64,000 nt of DNA from assembly GCA_930367215.1 (NCBI GenBank), contig OV884059.1, positions 35,951,882-36,015,881 of the forward strand, read 5' to 3'. Every line of letters begins with the position of its first letter. Within the stretch, counting starts at the first letter, position 1. Of this stretch, positions 44,465 to 54,339 are shown in pieces. The position numbers and the translations under genes are program-made. The DNA is from Pollenia angustigena. Its lineage: Eukaryota > Arthropoda > Insecta > Diptera > Polleniidae. The notes beneath the pieces were generated by a model that saw nothing but the letters and a program-made list of their open reading frames with translations, had not been told where the DNA came from and did no database searches.

Positions 44465-46270
44465 CAGGGCTGCCAGATTTGACGAGTTATCGTCATCTTG
44501 ACGATTTTTTGTTCCGATATTAACAAAGTGACGTTTTGATGATTTTTGCTAAAAAAGTGACGAAAGCACAAGAAAAAACAAGATCAAAAATATTTTATAA
44601 TTTTGTTGTTACTTTCTATAGAAATTCATCTTGAATTTTTAAATTTCAAACACTTCTATTTTGTGGCGTTAAAAATTGAAAAAAAAAAATAATATGAATG
44701 TCTGTAGAAAGCAACAACAAATTTATATAATATTTTTGATTTTGTTTTTGCTTTTAATGAAATTGTTGGCGTTGCGTTTTACACTTAAGGCCCAACCAGA
44801 ATGTGCATAAACAAACTTAAGCTACTGTCAAAAATAAACGAAAAAGCCTCTCAAATACATTTAAAATTACAAAAACAAATAAAAAACATTTGATTCCGTA
44901 CGGAATGTGCGATTAGCTTCGCACTTTGCTTAAGCAAATTACAGTTTCATAAAATTTAACAAGAAGTTCCCTTAAGTTCAACATGGTTTTACACATATGA
45001 TTTACATGTTTTCGCTCAGTTGCTTAAGCCACGTTATTCACATTCTGGTCAGGCCTTTAGTCTTCGAAATAAGATAATTGTAAATATTTTTATGTGTTTG
45101 TTTGTTAGAAAAAAAGATATCTTTAGAAACAAGGGTAAAATTTTTATATTTATCCCTATTGTGAAAATTGTCCTCGAAATTGTTTGTCTTTTCCCTTAAA
45201 AATGTATCGGCAAAAGCAAAATTTCGAGGGAAAGTAATAGACCGACTTGGCTTATTTTGAAGATTTAATACTTCTTATATACATATACAAAATATGATTG
45301 ATATTTGATATTCTTATCTTATATGTACACTTTTGTGCCAAAACCATTATTCCGGCAAGAAAGAAATTTGTTTGTCTCCCAGTAAAAACTTTTTCAAAAT
45401 GGATAGCTTCTTTCACTCGTTATTTAGTAGCTTTCTTCCATAAGAACTTCGATAACTACTGTTTTCTGGATGTATTTAGATAAAAAAATTACTTACTTTT
45501 GAATTTGTTCATTATGGCACAACCCTTGTAAAATTCATTAGTTTTTCAGTAGAATTGTATGTAAGATTTTACTGGGTCCTTAACCCGTTTATTTATGAAC
45601 CGATTTTTTTAATTTTAACTACCAGGTATTCTACTAAGTCTATTTCAGGTAAAAAAGAAAAAGATTATAGGAATAGGTAAATTAAAGATTTATATCTCAG
45701 CCATTTGTAAACCGATATAGTTAAATTTCAATAATATACTATTTCGGACTACATACGATATAAATATAAAACAACGTTGTCACTATCAATTCCATAAAAA
45801 CCCAGAATATTTATAATACTGTTATCAAAGCTGATTTAATTTAAAAATTTTCCATTTTGATCTCGGTTTTTGTAAATATGTATATATCTATTTTAAAAAA
45901 GGATGTATGTTTATTTGATTAAGCTTGGTTTCTTTTTGCTTTTGTAAAAAAATTTATTTTATTTTTTGTTTAAAATTATATTTTCTCATGCCTTTGTGTA
46001 ACTTCTCCAGGGGAAAATAACAATTTTAAATTGTTATCGGATTAAAGAAAATAAATAATTTTGTAAAAAATAATCCTCCAGCTTAACAAATTATTAAATA
46101 CCCATGAACTTTAACTATGTTTTTGTTTGATTATTTTATAATAAAAGTCGAAACAAATTTGTTTAAAATTGATTTTAAATTGCACGATTCTTAAAACAAA
46201 AAAGACGATCTGTTTTATTTTTTTTCTCAGGAAATTGACGATTTTGACACAAATTTATCTGGCAACACTG
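44465..46270. mobile_element. hAT-like non-autonomous element, TIR CAGGGCTGCCAGAT
   Basis: CAGGGCTGCCAGATTTGACG at the left and ATCTGGCAACACTG at the right are imperfect inverted ends of hAT type. Subterminal GACGATTTT/TGACGATTTTG words occur at both ends. No clean 8-bp duplication was found (AATAAAAC against ATTAAAAC). It contains the MITE 44788-45056. Confidence 0.5.
44788..45056. mobile_element. MITE, TIR AGGCCCAACCAGAATGTG, TTA duplication
   Basis: AGGCCCAACCAGAATGTG and CACATTCTGGTCAGGCCT are inverted with one mismatch, with TTA on both sides. CTTAAGC words mirror each other inward. 269 bp. Confidence 0.8.
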
Positions 46271-46720
46271 ATTAAAACCAAAACAAGAAAAGGCTAAAAA
46301 AATTTTATATAACAAAATATAACAATTGTTTTTTGTTTATTTTCATCTTATAAATTATGCATTCATCATTTATACTCCCTCTATTTTTTTTATTTATTTT
46401 AAAGAAATAGTATATAAACATATTTTAAATTCAAAATGTCTACATTTGGTTTTTCTCGCCACCAATTTCAAATGTGACTTATTTTGACAGTTGTTGAAAG
46501 AAACTTTTCGCAAAATATTGTTATAGAAACACTTTTTCTCGCATCCTTCCAATAATTGCTGGAAAATTATTTAAATGACAGATAATTCTCGCAAAAAAAG
46601 ATACAGAAACACTTGTGTGAGAAAAGCCATTTTTTGTTTCATTTCACACTATTTTTGTTGCAATTCACACGTTTCATGCGAAAAGTTTTACGATGTGAGA
46701 AATACAGAAACGGGCTACTG

Positions 46721-47913
46721 CATTACCGTTTTCTTTGGATGGCTTGTACATAATTTCAAAATCAAAGTTACTCAAAAAATCAGCATAATTTGCCATACGG
46801 GAAATGCAAAGAACTGGAAGCGATTTGCTAGGATGTAGTATTTGAGTCAAAGGCTTGTGATCGGTTACTAATGTCCAGTGCCGTGCGTATAAGTATTTAA
46901 AAAATTTTTGGACAGCCCATACAATGGCTTATGCCTCGTTATCTATAATAGGATATCGTTGTTCTGTTGCACTCATTGTTCTACTTGCGAATGAAATTGG
47001 TCTTTCTTGCCCATTTGGTAAACGATGGGACAATACTGCACCCAAGCCAGTTTTACTCGCATCTGTTGCTAACACTAAAGGCAGCTTTGGATCACATGGT
47101 ATTAAAACTTGTGGTGATACTAAAATATGTTTAATATCATTATAAGCAGCATCAGCTTTTGCGTTCCAAGAGCAAATCCGCATTTTAAGAATATCGCGTA
47201 ATGGTCTCTCACGAGTAGCTAGATCTGGAATAAAGGCACTGTAGTAAAAGGCTTTACCCAAAAACAGTTTTTTTTCTTCAAGAGTATTTGGCTTCGGGGC
47301 ATTCAACACTGCTTCAATGTGTTTGTTAGACTTATGGATCCCTCTATAATCAATAATATGCCCTAAAAATTCCACAGCAGTTGTTGCAAAGATGCACTTG
47401 CTTTTATTTAACTTAAGGTTAAATCTAAATTTTCCTGTAACTCGTTAAAATCTTTTGCAAACAGCAGTATTTCATCAAAAAAATTAATAACATTAGGCAA
47501 TCCTTGTAAAACTTCTTCCATCTTCCGTTGCCATATTGCTGGAATATTTGCAGCACCATAAACTGCTCGAGTAGGTTGGATAAGGCCATGCGTTATAGTA
47601 TTTACAGCCTGTTCATCGATTTCGAACGTTAACGTTCGCATAGAAAATAACATTTAAAACAAAAACAAATTTTCGAATATTGTTTTAAGTATAATTTTCT
47701 ATGCGAACGTTGACGTTCGAAATCGTTAAACAGGCAGTTTGTGTAAGTATATGAGCAAACTCTTCATCAATTGTTCAATGAGTATACGCATCCGTAACAT
47801 CTAAATGAGCAAACAATTTGGCTCCTTTGATTTTATTGAACAAATCCTCTCATTTTGGTATAGGGTGTTCATTGATAATCATTTGGGATTAACTGTAGGC
47901 TTATAATTACCTG
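46721..47913 (-). pseudogene. Ty3 reverse transcriptase part 2 and RNase H
   Basis: After the Harbinger insertion: GNYKPTVNPK, then frame breaks, TIDEEFAHILTQT, the MITE 47734-47608, and VNTITHGLIQPTRAVYGAA. The active-site segment reads NVINFFDEILLF, so the second catalytic Asp of the usual (Y/F)xDD is Glu here. 47375-46929 carries the thumb (EFLGHIIDYRGIHKS) and RNase H (LVLATDASKTGLGAVLSH). RNase H continues to 46721 with VTDHKPLTQILHPSKSLPVL, then ends at the 46717 insertion. Confidence 0.83.
47608..47734. mobile_element. MITE in the Ty3 RT, CAG duplication
   Basis: Ends CCTGTTCATCGATTTCGAAC and GTTCGAAATCGTTAAACAGG are inverted with two mismatches. CAG on both sides. The arm core CGTTAACGTTCGCATAGAAA is the same as in the MITE at 31592, though the outermost bases differ. 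Confidence 0.8.
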
Positions 47914-48309
47914 GGGGGGTTATTATGTAGTACGATTCGAAAGAAAAGATTTACGAATTCGTACAAATTGTATTATGTAGTACGTTTTTCGAAAATTTAT
48001 TTTAGAACGTTCGGAAATATTTTATTTTTGCGGGATTTTTTTACCCCTTTTCGTAAATTAAAAATTACCCTTTTACATTTGCAACTATGTAATACGAAAG
48101 CAAATGTCAGTTCATTTAAATTGTTCGTAAATTATTCGAAAGTGGCTGTGCTTGCGAAAATGATAAAAAAAATTTAAAAATGTTAGTATGTAAGTAAATA
48201 AAACTTTTTACAAAAACTGTAAAATACAATTAAAAACATAAGATATCCTCTATATTTAGAACTGTGAGTGACTTGATATCTCAATTTATACCATGTGTTT
48301 GTTGTCACA

Positions 48310-49428
48310 GGCTCCACGAAAAGCCCCCAATGAAATAACGCCCAGGAAAAAGCCCCCAAAGAAATAATCCCCAAAATATAGGAAATAACACCCAAAAGCA
48401 GTGAATGAAATAACATCGAAAAATAAATGAAATAAACCCCATAACGAAAACGAAACAACCCCCAATATTTTGATGTTATTTCATATGAAATAACACCCAA
48501 TGATGAAAATGAAATAACCCCCAATGAAATTAACCCCATCAGCAACAAAAATGAAATTATGCCCAAAATTCATAAAAGAGTCAGTTTCACCAAGGATTTC
48601 ATGAAGTCAATATGGACCAACAGCAAAGTCGCAAAATTATTGAAATGAAGCGTGTGGAGGCCCGCAGGTGTCTTCTTAATAATAAGGATATATTCGGTTC
48701 AAAAATATTGCTGCAGTTATTTTACCCGCCCGTAGATCCTTGTAGCCCTGCTCTATTTTTGCAGTTCGGAAGACAATTTGCCTTCTACGTTTGGCTTTTA
48801 CAGGGGGGGGGGGTGCTTTTTAACCATGGGAGGTAAGGTCATATTTAAAATTTTGCGAAATGAGAGATATAGCCATATTTTTTTTCACAAATGAGAGACA
48901 AAGCCATACTTTTCCAGAATAGTGTTACGCATGGTGTCAACATTCTGTAAAAGGGAAAATCCTTAGTTATCATTGAAAAACATTTTTTTATTCTTGTGAC
49001 GCCCGCAGGAAAACTTCATTCAGCGATGCCACCTGCCGCGTCCTACTGGAGGAAAAAATCCCTAAGCACGACCGCAGGCCGTCACGCAGAAAAACTTTAG
49101 TATGCGAAGCCAGATTTCAATACTTAACTTTAGTGTTAAAAATGAAATAACCTCCGAATTAAAAATGAAATAACACCCAAATTAAACCCGCTATGAAACA
49201 AGCCCCGAATTTTAAAAATTTGTTGGGTGTTATTTCATTGGAGATTATTTCATAATTTGAAAACCCCAAATGAAGAATGAAATAATTCCCAAAAAAAATG
49301 AAAAACGGCCCAAAAAAATTGGGAGTTTTTTCATATGAAATAACACCCAAAAATGTATGAAAAAAAAATTGGGGAATATTTAATTTCTCGTTTGGGCGTT
49401 ATTTCATTGGGGGGATTTTCGTGGAGCC
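48310..49428. mobile_element. Foldback/Mutator-like element with 9-bp duplication GTTGTCACA
   Basis: GGCTCCACGAAAAGCCCCCA and TGGGGGGATTTTCGTGGAGCC-type ends are inverted. They are flanked by perfect GTTGTCACA (48301-48309, 49429-49437). Both arms (about 48310-48560 and 49140-49428) are runs of imperfect ATGAAATAACACCCAA units, inverted between arms. The centre holds an unassigned 74-codon frame (48612-48836) and GC-richer sequence (about 48990-49100) unlike the arms. Confidence 0.85.
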
Positions 49429-49514
49429 GTTGTCACAACTCTTTTTGTTTTAAGTCTAAAAATTTGTATACATAGCAATTTTTTAAATGCTTTAGGGAAA
49501 GCTCAAACAAAGCA

Positions 49515-49689
49515 ATGTTTACAAAACCAAGACAGTATGAGGTGATGGTTGATTTTATGGTAGCACATGCAGATTTAGCAAAGGGCCACCTAAATGTTGC
49601 AAATGCTAAAAGCAAGTCGAATGATTTGTGGCAAAGACTGTCAAAGGATTAAGATGCGGTTGGTCCACCGCATAGTGAATTGGAAAAAA
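49515..49689 (+). pseudogene. Myb/SANT-like DNA-binding protein of the Harbinger element (N-terminal exon)
   Basis: From ATG 49515: MFTKPRQYEVMVDFMVAHAD, LAKGHLNVANAKSKSNDLWQ, RLSKD, a TAA stop, then DAVGPPHSELEK before a GTGAGT donor. The spacing of aromatic residues and the LWQRL...(L)NAVGPP phrase match the Myb/SANT-like regulatory domain (zeste/MSANTD type) encoded beside Harbinger nucleases. In known Harbingers this protein helps nuclear import and TIR binding of the transposase. One in-frame stop; the rest was not found. Confidence 0.68.
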
Positions 49690-49789
49690 GTGAGTTTTTA
49701 TTTAATCGATTTTGTGTTAACTATTTTTACAAATGTGCTTTGTTACTAGGTAGGGGAAGACTATAAACAACTCGTTAAAGTTAAATGTC

Positions 49790-50330
49790 TGTTTTCGGTT
49801 GAAGTATAAATGCTCATTGTTACTTGGCCTTATTACTTGAATGTGAGTCCCGTCTACTGCTCCAATTACTCCAAGTATTCCACATTAATTAAAAAAATCT
49901 CTTTTCGCCTCCTTTTTTTCTTCAGTCATTTCATTTCATTGCTTCGGGCAAAGATTTGGTTCGATTATTTCGCATACCTCAGATAAGCATATGGAAATTG
50001 ATGGGTGTGAAAGTCCCACAAGGCGATCTTGGCCAATCTGATGTTGGTATCCAACTAGTGCCAAACATTTTAATCTGGCAGTTAATTTTTTCAAAGGTGC
50101 AATGACTGTCGATCTTTCAGGTGGCTCTAAATCGCTTCTTATTCAGTTGTAGATATGTATACATATGTACATAAGCCGAAAGTTTTTCACGAAACTAAAA
50201 GTAGTATTTTTATGATTAAATTTCATAATTAAAAACATCTTTCTTAATCTTTCTGCAAATGCATCACTTTCTTTATCGCTATCTTCCAACCACAATGCAA
50301 CAGAATCCAAATTCTTAAACCGTTATTTTT
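49790..50330 (-). pseudogene. HARBI1-type DDE nuclease, broken
   Basis: In pieces on the - strand: RFKNLDSVALWLEDSDKESD (about 50320-50260), a probable intron, RSDLEPPERSTVIAPLKKLT, LVGYQHQIGQDRLVGLSHPS, SICLSEVCEIIEPNLCP, then stops. GILGVIGAVDGTHIQVIRPS follows with the first catalytic Asp, then NEHLYFNRK. The part with the second Asp and Glu is missing. The family phrase VIGAVDGTHI makes the call secure; the gene is dead. Confidence 0.8.
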
Positions 50331-50621
50331 TTATTAATAATTTTTTGTTATTTTATTTTGTTTGGAAGTTTATATTTACGTTTTGCGGAAAATTTAACGG
50401 TTTTTTTTTAAACGCTTGTTTTTCAAAAAAAGTTCTGTCAATATTGACAGGTACTGTCAAATTTATTGTGTATAGATTTGGCAGCACTTTGTTTTTCCCT
50501 TTTTTTAACAAATACAAATCTGTGGTGCTTTCGAACGGATTAGAAAATACCATTTCATTTTCGATACGGAAATTTCTTTCGAAAGTATTTTCGTTTCGAA
50601 TCGAATTACATAATAACCCCC

Positions 50622-50784
50622 CTGTAATACGTATAGCTCCATTTTTCTTAGTAACAACATGAGTAGTTGATGCCCATTCTGAAAATTCGACCTTTTTATA
50701 AAAACCAGCATTAATCTTAGCATCAATTTCCGTGGCATTCGCATCTCTCAAAGCCAATGGCACTTCCCTTGGTCTAGCGAACAT
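50622..50784 (-). pseudogene. Ty3 reverse transcriptase, part 1
   Basis: FARPREVPLALRDANATEID and EWASTTHVVTKKNGAIRIT are the RT fingers region. The reading is cut exactly at the Harbinger border and resumes at 47910 with GNYKPTVNP. Confidence 0.8.
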
Positions 50785-51188
50785 TGGTTAGAATTCAAAA
50801 CATTGACTTCGAAAGAAATACTATGAAACATATTTGAATTGAACCCATCTTTTTGTATATTAATCTTCTTTGAATGCGAAAACAAGTCTGCAAAATTAAT
50901 TTCATGAGCAAAATGAGTTATCCATTCGCGTCCACACAACGTATCTAACTCGTCATCTACAACATATAAATTCAAGACACGTGAGGTTTTTCTTAAAGTA
51001 ACGTTAACCACGACTCTGCCAATACATTTAATGCAATGACCTGTATAACTAGCAAACTTTCTGTCAGATTTCTGTAGCTTAAAATTAGGCTTAATAAGAC
51101 GTAAGTTATTTTTACTAATTATACTACAAGGAGCACCTGTATCCAATTCCATTTCTAAAACCTTTCCGTCGATATTTATAGAAATCAT
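50748..51188 (-). pseudogene. Ty3 aspartic protease
   Basis: MISINIDGKVLEMELDTGAP carries the DTGA active-site motif of retropepsins. LYVVDDELDTLCGREWI follows, as expected downstream. It links directly to RT. The ORF is open here, but it is part of a dead element. Confidence 0.82.
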
Positions 51189-52025
51189 CTTCTAATCATA
51201 TGGCCTCGAATTCCTAACCTGATTTACCAAACGCAGTTGCTCAACCGCTTCATCATCATCATCATCTTGTTGACACGAAACATGCCCAGTTTTTGACTTG
51301 CATACTTTCGAAATATGCCCCAGCTTCCCACAAGCAAAACATTTTGCATTTTTAAATTGACTGTCCTTTCTCATGTGATTTCCATCACACCCATAACATT
51401 TAAACTTATTTGAGGAAGCTGTATCTGTTTTAGAATTCTTAGTTTTAATTTTAACTGGAGTAAAACCTAACTTATATGTTGCTTCAGGATGAGAAAGCTC
51501 ACGGGCGTTAATCTCTTTTGTTGCGTGATTTGTTAATTCTCTAGTATAAGCAATTTCATATGCTTCATTAAAACTTCTTGGTTGTTTAGCGATCAGCTCA
51601 TCACAAGTATTTGTAGATTCCAGCCCCATTAACAATTGCTCTATTAACATTCTGTCTAAAAATTGTCCATACTTACAAAAAACTGCACCATTTTTTAATC
51701 GTAAACTAAAATTTGCAATGGACTCGCCAGGTTCTTGTTTGATTTGTCTAAACTTGACGCTTTCCGCATATTTGTTTTTCTTTTTTCCATCGAAATGTTT
51801 AATAAGAAGCTACTTAATTTCAACATAGCTTAATTCTCCAGGTAATCTTGGACTAGTTAAAATTTGTAAAGCTGTATTGAGCTGCGTGCCCATGTGTACC
51901 CGAACATAATCCGCGTGCTCCGTTTCAATTACTTTTGATAGCTGCAATGCTCAGTCAAATCTTGTAAAATAATCAGACACTGTTCCTTCATCTTCTTGCT
52001 TGTACTCGGAAATCGAGATACTCAT
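51183..52025 (-). pseudogene. Ty3 gag with two zinc knuckles
   Basis: It is readable from ATG 52025 (MSISISEYKQEDEGTVSDYF) through KFRQIKQEPGESIANFSLRL and LIEQLLMGLES. It ends with CYGCDGNHMRKD (incomplete first knuckle) and CFACGKLGHISKVC. Two in-frame stops, after YFTRFD and after LSYVEIK, break it in the first half. From 51650 it is open to 51192. Confidence 0.82.
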
Positions 52026-52051
52026 TTTATGTATCCCACTTCTGACACCAA

Positions 52052-52311
52052 TATTGTATTTTGTAAGGTTTTTTATTAAAAAATTTATTAACAACAATTC
52101 AGAACGATAAAAGTAAGAAGAATAATATTTTACAAATTAGACAACATAATAAAAATTTCAAAGAAACATGATTAAAATCAAATAGCTTTAGTTTGATTAT
52201 ACAACAGTTATATTAATATATAACAGTAACCAAAACGGCAACGCTGGATGTGACTTCGACAATTGTACATATCTAGCGGATGCTATATTATTTTGTTTCA
52301 GCTTAAGGACA
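52052..52311 (-). repeat. Putative 5' LTR of the broken Ty3 element
   Basis: On the - strand it begins TGTCCTTAAGCTG and ends just before the primer site. It contains TATATATTAATATAAC and AATAAA. With no second LTR copy, the outer boundary is inferred from TG and spacing only. Confidence 0.4.
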
Positions 52312-52930
52312 TAATAAACCTCCCAAATGGCTTGGCAAACATGTCAAAATTTCACGTTTGTACAAAGATTTTGTGTTGTTAATTGGGGTGTTTTCTGTTT
52401 GGACAAACATTTGAAGCAATGTTTGCAGAAATATTAAAATTTTTTAATATTTGGCAGACATGTTGGATATTTGTCAAACTTTTTGTGACGTCTAATGCTA
52501 AATGTATTCAATTCAATTAATTTTTAATATAAAATTAAATTTTTTAGTAGTATTGCTTGCCAGAAAACAGCACGTTGTTTAAATCACTTTTAACTTTAAA
52601 TTTGTTGCTTTATTTTATAATTTCTTCTCCGTTTTAAGCAAAACGCAACAAAATTGCCGCAGCACTATTGGAATCTGCATTCATTGAAAACAAAACAAAA
52701 ATTAAAATTAATGTTTGTACGGAGAAAATTTGTGTTGTTAATTGGCAAACCCCAAACGGAAACAATGTGTGTGTTTGCCAAGCATTTTGTGTACACTCAA
52801 CAAATATTGTGCGGTCAAAAATGCTTTTGGTAACATCCAATGTCTTGCATGCAATTTTTATTTAGATTTTAAATTTTAAGACTTAAATGTATTTCGAATA
52901 ATGTAACATTTCATAAGTTTACATGTAAAG
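52312..52930. other. No supported gene; imperfect internal repeat
   Basis: ACGTTTGTACAAAGATTTTG with TGTTGTTAATTGG (about 52353-52390) and TGTTTGTACGGAGAAAATTT with TGTTGTTAATTGG (about 52709-52745) are a direct imperfect repeat. It may mark an old element flanking the Ty3 insertion. Confidence 0.45.
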
Positions 52931-53928
52931 CATGGCCCAATTAGTAGGTCTGCGCACAACTACAACAATAGAAAAAACAACATGCGTTTTGTTTGTGTAT
53001 ACAAATGGTTAAAATGTCAAAAAGTTGTCAGCTGTCAAGAAATATGTATATATGTTTTTTATTTTTTTGTTGAATGAAAAATTTTCAATCGAAATTTTCT
53101 TAAAATATGTAAGAAGGTAAGTAACCTCCTCCGAAAGAAAAGAAAACAACCAGCTATGGGCAAATGCAAAATCAAAATGCTAAAAGAGCGAACGATGTGT
53201 ATACATACACAAAAAACAAAGAGAAAAAGAGCATAAAACCAACAAATGCAAACGTAAACAAACCAATACAATTCCACACATGCAAAGCTTTCAATGTAGT
53301 GGTGCCCATACTTGAAAACTACAGAAATGGTTTACCCGAAATAGAAGAAGTGTCCCCTTGGTCAACACGTTCCTCTGTGTAAATTTCTATTCGGTTATTT
53401 AATTAAAAATGTTGATACATACTGATGTTGTTTTCTTCACACCATATGCAGGCGGCGGAGGAAAGTAAGCAGTCTTTAATGAGCAGTTCAAATTCTTATC
53501 CCCAGATTAATTTTTGTTTATTGAATCGTTCATACCAAAAAGAGTTTTTAACATGCTTTGGACATGGCACTTTCGGCATCAAATGATAAACACATTAGCG
53601 CTGCTGCATCATTACTGGGAAGTAGACGATAAATGTTATCCATTGTGCCCGCCTTTCAGTTTTTTATTTATTTCTTATATTTTTTTATTATTAAAGGTAC
53701 ATAATTATTTAAAATTTTTGTTCACATTTTTAACACAATTATTGAATTTAATTTCTAATTTTTTTAAATAAAAAATTAAGTAAAAAATTTTTAAAGAAAA
53801 CACAATGACGTTAAAAAATGTAAACAACTTTATACATTTTGCCCATTTATGCCTATATATTATTCCTAAAAACACAACTCTGTAAAAAATCAGCAGGCGT
53901 TTCGGGCAGACCTTCTAATTGGGCCATG
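52931..53928. mobile_element. hAT-like element, TIR CATGGCCCAATTAGTAGGTC, duplication ATGTAAAG
   Basis: Ends CATGGCCCAATTAGTAGGTC and GACCTTCTAATTGGGCCATG. Perfect ATGTAAAG repeats flank (52923-52930, 53929-53936). At 998 bp it is the longest of three relatives (18724, 24267). Terminal 120 bp match 24267-24497 (CGCACAACTACAACAA, AAAAATCAGCAGGCGTTTC). No convincing transposase remains. Confidence 0.87.
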
Positions 53929-54339
53929 ATGTAAAGCAAAGAACTTTGTTAAAAGGTAATTATTTGAGACTTAAAGGCAATTTTTAATATTTCAGATAAA
54001 AATGCGTTAACCGATATATTATTAAGGAAAAATATTGTATTCTAAGTTGTGTGTGTTACGTTATATTTGAAATTTTCAGAAACAAAAAGACGTATCATCA
54101 ACGAAAGTATATTAGTATTAATTGAAACAAACATTTAAAATATTAAATAATTGTGTTAAATTACCGGAAAAATAGAATATATGTATATGATAATCACACG
54201 ATAAATATGTAGCATCATTAGGTTTGCTAAATTAAAACTGGTGATGTTTCCAATTTTCCAAAAACTTCACTTGTTTATAGAAATCTCTAAATCGACAAAA
54301 GAGTTGAATATTCCGAAATATTTAAAACACTTTTCAATA

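Larger units (their letters stand above)
43986..46717. mobile_element. Harbinger-like insertion in the Ty3 pol gene, CTG duplication
   Basis: Left end TAGCTCGTTTCTGTATTTCT and right end AGAAATACAGAAACGGGCTA are inverted with one mismatch; a further TCGCATCGTAAAA/TTTTACGATGTGA extends them. CTG on both sides (43983-43985, 46718-46720). Excision on paper rejoins RNase H to integrase in frame. It carries no transposase of its own. Inside lie a hAT-like element (44465-46270) and MITEs. Confidence 0.8.
47914..50621. mobile_element. Harbinger transposon remnant inserted in the Ty3 RT gene
   Basis: TIRs GGGGGGTTATTATGTAG...CGATTCGAAA (left) and TTTCGAATCGAATTACATAA with TAACCCCC (right), with CTG on both sides. 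It carries a Myb/SANT-type ORF on the + strand (49515-49689) and a HARBI1-type nuclease on the - strand (50330-49790). This two-gene content is the hallmark of PIF/Harbinger elements. A foldback/Mutator-like element (48310-49428) has inserted near the left end. All genes are broken. Confidence 0.85.
42850..52311 (-). mobile_element. Broken Ty3/gypsy retrotransposon interrupted by three insertions
   Basis: On the - strand the order is putative 5' LTR, primer site TGGTGTCAGAAGTGGGATAC (52050-52031), gag with zinc knuckles, protease, RT, RNase H and integrase. The insertions are 50621-47914 (Harbinger), 47734-47608 (MITE) and 46717-43986 (Harbinger-like). All three have CAG/CTG duplications, and removing each restores the pol reading phrase. 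Motifs suggest a mag-like clade. No matching 3' LTR was found below 42850, where a GGACCA element abuts. It is non-functional: several stops and frameshifts, and an altered RT active site. Confidence 0.85.

Noticed and set aside
48612..48836. 74-codon frame starting MDQQQSRKIIEM in the foldback element
   Set aside because: No family recognised and the end runs into a G tract. Kept only as a possible captured sequence, not called a gene.
49433..49615. 60-codon - strand frame
   Set aside because: Antisense shadow of the Myb/SANT-like exon at 49515-49689.
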